This document shows positions 1 to 5,066 of a stretch of 24,212 bases of DNA, piece after piece. The DNA is from a virus, in IMG/VR virus record IMGVR_UViG_3300032331_001275, positions 1 through 24,212 of that record, one strand, 5' to 3'. Numbering within the stretch: the stretch's first letter is position 1; each line of letters opens with the position of its first letter. The translations under genes and the position numbers were made by a program. Under the pieces are notes generated by a model. The model was not told where the DNA came from. It saw only the letters and a list, made by a program, of their open reading frames with translations, and ran no database searches.

Positions 1-171
1 ATCACTGGCGAAATCGCGCTGGAATCAGCCGCAGGAGCTGCGACTAGCGGTAAGCCTATTACCATCGGGAACGTCGGTATTGAAGCACTGAAGACCGCGA
101 AAGAGCACAAAGACGCGGCCATCAAGCGCGACATGGACCTGGCGTACCAGGATGAGATCCGGCGGGGCTGA
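1..171 (+). CDS. 3' end of an unidentified phage protein (partial)
   Basis: The first reading frame is open from base 1 and stops with TGA at 169-171, giving the last 56 residues of a protein whose start lies outside the window. The fragment is Ala/Lys/Glu-rich and ends in a charged, probably helical tail finishing DEIRRG. I do not recognise the family. It lies about 50 bp upstream of the small-terminase-like gene on the same strand, so it probably belongs to the same or the preceding phage transcription unit. The reading frame is clear; the function is unknown. Confidence 0.55.
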   Translation: MTGEIALESAAGAATSGKPITIGNVGIEALKTAKEHKDAAIKRDMDLAYQDEIRRG

Positions 172-190
172 TTTGCAATTAAGCTTTTGA

Positions 191-211
191 TTGCGTTAGA
201 TTTGCGTTAGA
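191..211 (+). repeat. Tandem direct repeat TTGCGTTAGA x2 before the packaging genes
   Basis: Two perfect copies of TTGCGTTAGA lie at 191-200 and 202-211 in the 52-bp gap before the small-terminase-like gene. They are followed by GATACG (212-217). The core TTGCGTT recurs at 2743-2749 and 2958-2964, and GATACG recurs at 2503-2508 and 2951-2956, all in non-coding DNA. This makes a regulatory role plausible (operator or phage-type promoter element). No good -35/-10 pair can be assigned. Confidence 0.35.
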
Positions 212-223
212 GATACGAAAAGC

Positions 224-628
224 ATGGCCAGACAGGTCGGAACGCCCAATAAACGCACCCAGGAGACGGCTGATAAGCTGGCGCGTCTGGGTTGCGATCC
301 GATCACCGGAATGGCTCACATCGCCATGAACCAGCTTCCATGTGGGGTGTGCCGTGGCGAACTGAAGACGAAGTACCTCATGCCTCAGGGAAGCCACACG
401 ACCGAATGCAGGACGGCCAACAGCGCGGAATGCACCTGCGAGGGTATCGGTACCCGCGTATGCCAATCGTGCTACGGCAGCGGTTGGGAAGCGTGCAGTC
501 CTGAGTTGCGCGGCAAGATGTACGCGGAGATTGCGCAGTATGTGTTGCCGAAGCGCAAGGCCATCGAGCATAGCGGCATCGACGGCGAGGACATCGGCGT
601 TAAACTGGTGGTGGAGTTTACCAAATGA
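224..628 (+). CDS. Small-terminase-like protein with inserted cysteine (zinc-finger-like) domain
   Basis: This 134-aa protein lies directly upstream of TerL, separated only by one tiny ORF. Residues 1-36 (basic start, then GCDPITGMAHIAM) and about 92-118 (SPELRGKMYAEIAQYVLPKRKAIEHSG) resemble halves of a widespread phage DNA-binding/small-terminase-like protein, which would recognise phage DNA and hand it to TerL. Between them, residues 40-91 hold eight cysteines: C40/C43, C62, C70/C72, C80/C83 and C91. Several have DnaJ-type CxxCxGxG spacing (CQSCYGSG). I infer a zinc-binding insertion that may contact DNA or a partner. The stop overlaps the next ATG (ATGA at 625). The small-terminase assignment rests on position and recalled family features and is moderate; the cysteine cluster is plain in the sequence. 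Confidence 0.6.
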   Translation: MARQVGTPNKRTQETADKLARLGCDPITGMAHIAMNQLPCGVCRGELKTKYLMPQGSHTTECRTANSAECTCEGIGTRVCQSCYGSGWEACSPELRGKMYAEIAQYVLPKRKAIEHSGIDGEDIGVKLVVEFTK

Positions 629-798
629 AATATGCCCTGGTGTGTGCGCTTCTGGCGCTGTTTGGCGTGGCGATGGTGGCGAACGGCTACCGACAGGACG
701 CTGCTCAATGGCAGCACGCCTACGAGGCCGAGCTGGAGATTCGCTCCAACCTCGACGAGCTGTTGAAGGAGTTCCGCTCCGTCTGCGCTGAGAGATGA
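625..798 (+). CDS. 57-aa single-membrane-pass or secreted peptide
   Basis: This short ORF starts inside the stop of the preceding gene (ATGA at 625) and ends inside the start of TerL (ATGA at 795), so translational coupling on both sides argues that it is real. The product starts MKYALVCALLALFGVAMVANG, a Lys followed by about 17 hydrophobic residues, and continues as a charged, probably helical tail rich in Glu and Leu. It could be a signal-anchor protein facing the periplasm or a secreted peptide. A spanin subunit or a small exclusion protein are possibilities, but nothing in the sequence identifies one. No family recognised. Confidence 0.6.
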   Translation: MKYALVCALLALFGVAMVANGYRQDAAQWQHAYEAELEIRSNLDELLKEFRSVCAER

Positions 799-2090
799 CC
801 ACCAAGCGCATCCAGCTTCCGCCGTGGTCGCGCATGTTGTTCCAGCCAGCCCGGTACAAGGTGGCATACGGCGGGCGTGGTGGGTCGAAGAGTTGGACGT
901 TCGCGGCGGCGTTGCTCATCATGGGAGTGCAGCGGCCGATTCGCGTTCTCTGCGCACGCGAGACGATGCAGTCGATGAGGGATTCAGTTCATCGCACGCT
1001 GTCGGATGCTATCGACCGGATGGGCATGGGGGCGCATTACACGGTGCAGCAAGCGACTATTGTGGGGAAGAACGGGACGGAGTTCATCTTCGCTGGTTTG
1101 CTTCACAACGTGGCCAACATAAAGTCTGCCGAGGGCATCGACGTGGTATGGGTGGAGGAGGCGCAGACGGTCAGCGACGACTCCTGGAACACGCTGATAC
1201 CCACGATCCGCAAGGATGGCAGTGAGATTTGGGTAGGCTTCAATCCCCGGCTGGCGACGGACCCGACGTACAAACGCTTCGTGGTTTATCCGCCGTCGAA
1301 CGCCGTCGTTCGCAAGGTGAACCCAGAGGATAACCCGTGGTTTCCCGAAGTGCTGCGCATCGAGATGGAGGAGGACAAGCGCAAGGATTACGCCAAGTAC
1401 CTGCATATCTGGATGGGCGAGTGCACCACGGCAATCGAGGGAGCTGTCTACGGCGACGAGATGGCCAAGGCGCTGAACGAGGGCCGGATCACCAAGGTCA
1501 GCATCGACCGGACCCGTGCCGTTGATACGTTTTGGGATCTTGGCTTCGGAGACTCTACCGCCATCTGGTTTGTTCAGGCGCTGCCCGGTGGCACGTTTCA
1601 CATCGTTGACTACCTGGAGGACTCGAGCAAGGCAATCTCGCACTACCTCATCGAACTCCAGAAGAAGGGATATCTCTACGGCACCGACTGGCTCCCGCAT
1701 GACGGAGTGGACGCGATCATTCACAAGAAGCTCGCCAGTGGCGACCGTTCGCGCTCCATCGAGCAGATCATGCGGGCGTCTGGCCGTCGCGTTCGCATCG
1801 CCCCCAAGCTCAACATCACGACAGGCATCAACGCGGTGCGGTCGATCTTGCCAAACTGCCGTTTTGATGAGGGACGCTGCGGGCGCGGTCTGGACTGCCT
1901 GCGCATGTACCAGTGGGGAGCGCCGTCGAAGACCGGGGTAGAGCGTGCCGAGCCCCTGCATGATCAGTACAGCCACGGGGCCGACGCTCTGCGCACGATG
2001 GCGACCTCGATCAAGACGCCGACGATCATCCGCGAGGAGAACTTGTTCTCGAGCAATCAGAACTACTCGCCCGATGCGTGGATGGCGTAG
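795..2090 (+). CDS. Phage terminase large subunit (TerL), ATPase-nuclease
   Basis: TerL is the motor that pumps phage DNA into the procapsid through the portal and cuts the concatemer. The 431-aa length is normal for the PBSX/Sf6-type (Terminase_3) family. The ATPase domain has a Walker A-like GGRGGSKS at residues 26-33, a Walker B strand IDVVWVEE with the presumed catalytic Glu at 122, and the downstream GFNP coupling segment at about 148-151. The nuclease domain opens with DTFWDLGFGDST at about 243-254, an RNase H-fold first acidic motif, and closes with an HGADALR motif near 395 that supplies a late acidic residue. The start overlaps the preceding ORF (ATGA). With a P22-like portal downstream, headful packaging is the likely mode. 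Confidence 0.95.
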   Translation: MTTKRIQLPPWSRMLFQPARYKVAYGGRGGSKSWTFAAALLIMGVQRPIRVLCARETMQSMRDSVHRTLSDAIDRMGMGAHYTVQQATIVGKNGTEFIFAGLLHNVANIKSAEGIDVVWVEEAQTVSDDSWNTLIPTIRKDGSEIWVGFNPRLATDPTYKRFVVYPPSNAVVRKVNPEDNPWFPEVLRIEMEEDKRKDYAKYLHIWMGECTTAIEGAVYGDEMAKALNEGRITKVSIDRTRAVDTFWDLGFGDSTAIWFVQALPGGTFHIVDYLEDSSKAISHYLIELQKKGYLYGTDWLPHDGVDAIIHKKLASGDRSRSIEQIMRASGRRVRIAPKLNITTGINAVRSILPNCRFDEGRCGRGLDCLRMYQWGAPSKTGVERAEPLHDQYSHGADALRTMATSIKTPTIIREENLFSSNQNYSPDAWMA

Positions 2091-2114
2091 GAATCGGTTC
2101 ATTTTGGTGATAAA

Positions 2115-2504
2115 ATGGTCAATATGCCACTGGATTACGAGATTGACGGCTATTTGTGCGCAGCCGACGCGACGATAGACCAGATCCACCCGCGCAAGGA
2201 CATCTTGCTGGTTCGGCGCATCCCGGATGAGGAAGTGCTGGCCAGCGGGCTGGTCATCCCGGCCATGGCGCGAGACTCCAAGACTGGCGTTCGCATCGGC
2301 GAGGTACTGAAGTGCGGGCCGGGGGAGGAATACGACTGTGATTTGATGTTTGACGGTGCGCATCGAGTCGTTAACCTCATCCCCACCGAGTGTCAACCAG
2401 GTGACCGCGTGGCCTACATGCGCTGTCCCGACAACGACGTGAACATCGGCGGCGTCGATTGCGTTCTGTTGCGCGAGGAGCAGCACGTGCTGGCGATTTT
2501 GTGA
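2115..2504 (+). CDS. Phage-encoded GroES-like co-chaperonin
   Basis: The 129-aa product matches the Cpn10/GroES pattern. Residues about 25-35 (IHPRKDILLVRR) correspond to the N-terminal strand (RPLHDRVIVKR in E. coli GroES). EEVLASGLVIP (about 39-49) sits where the GroEL-binding mobile loop lies. TGVRIGEVLKCGPG matches the TRGEVLAVGNG strand, and CQPGDRVAYMR followed by VLLREEQHVLAIL matches the C-terminal half. An N-terminal extension of about 24 residues and a longer central loop are unusual. GroES caps GroEL, and P22 coat folding depends on GroEL/ES, so a phage version next to head genes fits coat or portal folding. ATG 2115 follows GGTGA at 4 nt; ATG 2124 is an alternative start. Its stop overlaps a promoter-like box at 2502. 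Confidence 0.8.
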   Translation: MVNMPLDYEIDGYLCAADATIDQIHPRKDILLVRRIPDEEVLASGLVIPAMARDSKTGVRIGEVLKCGPGEEYDCDLMFDGAHRVVNLIPTECQPGDRVAYMRCPDNDVNIGGVDCVLLREEQHVLAIL

Positions 2505-2510
2505 TACGAT
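2502..2510 (+). promoter_or_regulatory. Extended -10-like box TGATACGAT
   Basis: TGATACGAT has the extended -10 form TGnTAnnnT and overlaps the stop codon of the GroES-like gene. A near-identical box (TGATACGCT) occurs just before the portal gene at 2950-2958. No convincing -35 is visible, so either an extended -10 promoter or a shared regulatory motif is possible. Confidence 0.3.
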
Positions 2511-2548
2511 AGCCTCAGCGCTGTTCAATCCCTCAATCCGAGCCAGAG

Positions 2549-2573
2549 AGCCCCGTCGTGCAGCGGGGCTTTT
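2549..2573 (+). terminator. Rho-independent terminator after the GroES-like gene
   Basis: AGCCCCG (2549-2555) pairs perfectly with CGGGGCT (2564-2570) across an 8-nt loop, and the stem runs directly into a T-run (2570-2573). This closes the packaging/GroES-like unit, so the portal gene probably needs its own promoter downstream or read-through. Confidence 0.75.
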
Positions 2574-2578
2574 CTGCG

Positions 2579-2584
2579 TATAAT
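2579..2584 (+). promoter_or_regulatory. Perfect -10 hexamer TATAAT upstream of the structured RNA region
   Basis: TATAAT lies 6 bp after the terminator T-run and is preceded by TGCG. Initiation about 7 nt downstream would produce a transcript beginning near 2591, just before the foldable segment at 2598-2723. The -35 region at 16-18 bp spacing is poor, which lowers confidence. The surrounding 26 bp recur in diverged form at 2736-2762. Confidence 0.4.
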
Positions 2585-2597
2585 GGGCATGAATGGA

Positions 2598-2723
2598 GCT
2601 GTACCGGATGCGTCCCGGTGGAGGCGGTTAGGTGCTGGAAGGGCGTGCATAGCTCAGATACCGCTGCACGCAACAAAGACTTCCGGCATCACACATAGAA
2701 GCCCAGTACAGCCGACTTAACCG
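2598..2723 (+). ncRNA. Candidate structured RNA with three stacked stems and a possible pseudoknot
   Basis: Three nested helices can be read directly. P1 is 2625-2633 with 2715-2723 (9 bp, one G-U). P2 is 2634-2641 with 2680-2687 (8 bp, one G-U). P3 is 2643-2649 with 2665-2671 (7 Watson-Crick bp, 15-nt loop). P1 and P2 abut without a gap and P2 and P3 are 1 nt apart, so the 5' strand is almost continuously paired. In addition GCTGTAC (2598-2604) is complementary to GTACAGC (2706-2712), which would form a pseudoknot with P1. It competes for two bases with a local hairpin, ACCGG/CCGGT (2603-2607 with 2615-2619). A TATAAT box lies upstream. It could be a phage ncRNA, a leader/attenuator or a packaging RNA; no known class was recognised. 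Confidence 0.5.
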
Positions 2724-2735
2724 AAGGCGTTTGAC

Positions 2736-2762
2736 GGGGTTTTTGCGTTATGATGGGCGTGG
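2736..2762 (+). repeat. Second copy of the T-run/-10 element
   Basis: This stretch (GGGGTTTTTGCG, then TTATGATGGGCGTG) is a diverged copy of the one at 2565-2590 (GGGGCTTTTCTGCG, then TATAATGGGCATG), 171 bp apart. It carries TATGAT at 2749-2754 as a weaker -10 hexamer. The duplication suggests that the terminator-tail/promoter arrangement is a unit that occurs twice. Confidence 0.45.
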
Positions 2763-2881
2763 ACATAACAGCGGTGGGCCTGTCCAGGCGCGAAAAATGC
2801 AGCGCAGTAGCCAGAGAGACGAGGACGCCCGAAAGACCCGTAGGCCAACCAGCCGGTTACGCTCTAGACTCTGACACCACC

Positions 2882-2948
2882 AGCATGTCCAAATTTTATA
2901 CATTCTCCACTGACTCAAAAATCACGCTGTACAAAATTTAGACAGTCT
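2882..2948 (+). repeat. 20-bp imperfect inverted repeat upstream of the portal gene
   Basis: Arm 2882-2901 and arm 2929-2948 are complementary at 16 of 20 positions, including an uninterrupted AAATTTT/AAAATTT core, with a 27-bp spacer. The segment is markedly AT-rich against the GC-rich surroundings and ends 17 bp before the portal ATG. The geometry suits paired operator half-sites or a looped regulatory site. It lacks a T-run and does not look like a terminator. Confidence 0.5.
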
Positions 2949-2949
2949 G

Positions 2950-2958
2950 TGATACGCT
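2950..2958 (+). promoter_or_regulatory. Extended -10-like TGATACGCT just before the portal start
   Basis: TGATACGCT matches TGnTAnnnT and ends 7 nt before ATG 2966. Initiation from it would fall at or next to the start codon and give a leaderless portal mRNA. This is consistent with the absence of a Shine-Dalgarno sequence there. A good -35 is not visible. Confidence 0.3.
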
Positions 2959-2965
2959 TGCGTTG

Positions 2966-5065
2966 ATGGCATCTGACGAAGCCGAACGCCAGACCGGGGA
3001 CAAGAAGATCATCGCTGAGGCCCGCAAGCGCTTCAAGGTGGCCAAAGAGGCGTCGGCAGACCAGCGCAAGGACTTTAAGGAGTCCATGCGGATGACGTTT
3101 GGTGAGCAGTGGGATCAAGCGACCAAGACGGCGCGTGTGAAAGCAGGACGGCCCGCGTTGTCGTTCCCGGTGTTGCATACCTACGTGCAGCGCATCACTA
3201 ACCAGGCCCGCAAGGAACGCCCGCAGCCCAAGGTAAACGCTGTAGGCGAGGGCGCATCGCAGCAAGTAGCGGATGTCTACGAGGGGCTGTTCCGGCACGT
3301 CCACACGGCGTCAAATGCTGACGTGGCCTATGATGGCGCAGTAGAAACAGCGGCTGCGGGCGGCTGGGGCTTTTACGAGTTCCTGACCGAATACGTGGAC
3401 GACGTATCGTTTGACCAAGAGCCTCGCATCCGGCGCGTGTTGGACCCTCTCAGCGTGTATTTCGACCCGCACGCGATGGAACCGGACTACTCGGACGCGA
3501 AGTACTACTTCAAGCGGCGGCGGATGTCGAAGGAAGAGTTCAAGGCTGCCTTCAAGATGGAGCCTGAGTCAGATTGGGACGACGAAGACGCGCGGCAGGA
3601 CTGGACGCACGGGGACGACGTGTTCGTTGCTGAATACGTTTATGTGGAAGAAAATTCTCGCACGCTTCAGCAATTTAATGCCGAGAGGGAGGTGATCGCT
3701 GAGCGTGTAGTGATCGACCGTAGCATTTCCAAGTGCATCTTGGATGGCTCCCGCGTGCTGGAAGAAACTACCTGGCTGGGCAAGTGGTTGCCGATGGTGC
3801 CCGTGTTGGGCAAGGAAGTGGTGGTAGAGGAAAAGCGTCGGCTGTTCAGCGCAGTGCATTTCTCGCTGGACTCACAGAAGCTCATCAACGCCACCGGTTC
3901 CGGGATTGCCGAACAGTTGCAGCTTGCCTCTCGCGCTCCGTGGGTGGGTGCCAAGGGCAGCATGAAGGATAAGCGCTGGGATGACAACTCCCAGAACTTT
4001 TCCAAGCTGGAGTACGAACCGTTCAATGACGACGGGATGCCGTTGCCGCCCCCGCAGCGCAACGCCTACGAAGCCCCTATCCAGGCGCTAACGCAGGCGA
4101 AGATGGTCTACACCGACGACATTCGCAAGTCGATTGGGTACGTCGATGGGCTGGTGAATCCTTCGCAGTCGGACCTATCCGGTATCGCGGTGAAGCGGCG
4201 GGACGAGCAGAGCGATCTGGCAAACTTCCACTTCGAGGATAATCTGGTTCGCTCCCAGTGGCACGGCGGGCGCATCCTCCTCGACCTCCTACAAAAGTAC
4301 ATCGACACGCCCCGCGCCATGCGCATCCTTGCCCCGGATGGCACGGTATCCATGCAGGCAATCACGATGGCGATGGACGGCGGCGCAGTGCCCATGGTGC
4401 AGGGCTACGAGGGCAAGCCTCATGTGCGCGTCGATGTCGGGCGCTACGATGTCACGATCAACACCGGCCCAGGCTACGCTTCGCGGCTAGAATCAGAGAT
4501 TGATGTGCTGCTGAAGTCGTTTGCCGCCGATCCGCAGTTGTGGGGCATCGCCGGTGATCTGCTGTTTAAGGCGATGGGATACCCGGATCTGGAGGCGCGG
4601 CTTCGTATGGCCCTTCCACCGCAGATCCAGGAAGCGCTGGCGAACAAAGAAGCCAATATCTCGCCCGAAGCTCAGGCGAAGATTATGCAGATGGCGCAGG
4701 AAAGCCAGCAGCTCAAGGCGCAAATGCAACAGCTTGTCGCCGCGCTGCAAAAGCTCATGATGGAGCGCGAGGCAAAGATCATCGACAACCAGGCAAAGGT
4801 GCTGGTGACGCAGATGAACAACGAGTCGAAGGAAAAGATCGCCGCCGCATCAAACGTCACCGATGTGGCCGTGCAGGATCGCAAGCACGGACACGAAACT
4901 GCTGCGATGATCGCTCAAAACGATGCGGAAATGGACCGTCAGATCCGTCAACTGCTGCACGATGCAACGCAAACCCTCGAGGGGCATGGCCTTGAGCGGG
5001 AAAAGATGGCAAACAGCGCTCAACTCGCGCTCATGAAGCCCACCCCAACGAAGAGGACCAACTGA
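2966..5065 (+). CDS. P22-like portal protein
   Basis: The portal forms the dodecameric ring at one capsid vertex through which DNA enters and leaves. The 699-aa length is close to P22 gp1 (725 aa). The N-terminal part (KKIIAEARKRFKVAKEAS, then GEQWDQATKTARVKAGRPALSFP and RITNQARKERPQPKVNAVG) and the DPLSVYFDPHAMEPDYSDA segment with the following KRRRMSKEEFKAAF are characteristic of the P22 portal family. From about residue 545 on, the protein is Gln/Ala/Lys-rich and coiled-coil-like, corresponding to the barrel that projects into the P22 capsid. No Shine-Dalgarno precedes ATG 2966; TTG 2963 is an in-frame alternative. Homology from the first residues supports starting here. One base separates it from the next gene. 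Confidence 0.92.
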   Translation: MASDEAERQTGDKKIIAEARKRFKVAKEASADQRKDFKESMRMTFGEQWDQATKTARVKAGRPALSFPVLHTYVQRITNQARKERPQPKVNAVGEGASQQVADVYEGLFRHVHTASNADVAYDGAVETAAAGGWGFYEFLTEYVDDVSFDQEPRIRRVLDPLSVYFDPHAMEPDYSDAKYYFKRRRMSKEEFKAAFKMEPESDWDDEDARQDWTHGDDVFVAEYVYVEENSRTLQQFNAEREVIAERVVIDRSISKCILDGSRVLEETTWLGKWLPMVPVLGKEVVVEEKRRLFSAVHFSLDSQKLINATGSGIAEQLQLASRAPWVGAKGSMKDKRWDDNSQNFSKLEYEPFNDDGMPLPPPQRNAYEAPIQALTQAKMVYTDDIRKSIGYVDGLVNPSQSDLSGIAVKRRDEQSDLANFHFEDNLVRSQWHGGRILLDLLQKYIDTPRAMRILAPDGTVSMQAITMAMDGGAVPMVQGYEGKPHVRVDVGRYDVTINTGPGYASRLESEIDVLLKSFAADPQLWGIAGDLLFKAMGYPDLEARLRMALPPQIQEALANKEANISPEAQAKIMQMAQESQQLKAQMQQLVAALQKLMMEREAKIIDNQAKVLVTQMNNESKEKIAAASNVTDVAVQDRKHGHETAAMIAQNDAEMDRQIRQLLHDATQTLEGHGLEREKMANSAQLALMKPTPTKRTN

Positions 5066-5066
5066 T

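Larger units (their letters stand above)
2505..2965 (+). other. 461-bp non-coding region between the GroES-like and portal genes
   Basis: No credible gene is present. From left to right it holds a terminator (2549-2573), a TATAAT box (2579), a nested foldable RNA candidate (2598-2723), a second copy of the terminator-tail/-10 element (2736-2762), a GC-rich stretch with smaller hairpins (for example GGGCGT 2755-2760 with ACGCCC 2825-2830), an AT-rich 20-bp imperfect inverted repeat (2882-2948) and a TGATACGCT box immediately before the portal start. It is by far the longest gap in the window. Confidence 0.7.

Noticed and set aside
984-2528. 514-codon open frame on the - strand across TerL and the GroES-like gene
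   Set aside because: It lies fully opposite well-supported genes, its protein has no recognisable motif and is rich in Arg/Val/Asp/His as expected from the reverse of GC-rich coding DNA.
2641-2715. tRNA-like start GGGCGTGCATAGCTCAG
   Set aside because: The TAGCTCAG resembles a D-arm, but there is no GG in the D-loop, no anticodon arm and no TTCRA T-loop; the arms instead form the nested hairpins of the RNA candidate.
2736-2744. Second rho-independent terminator at the GGGGTTTTT run
   Set aside because: The T-run is present, but no stem ends directly before it; the nearest helix ends 16 nt upstream.
2750-2941. 63-codon frame on the + strand in the non-coding region
   Set aside because: No Shine-Dalgarno, no recognisable product, and it overlaps the -10-like element and the inverted repeat; better explained as chance.
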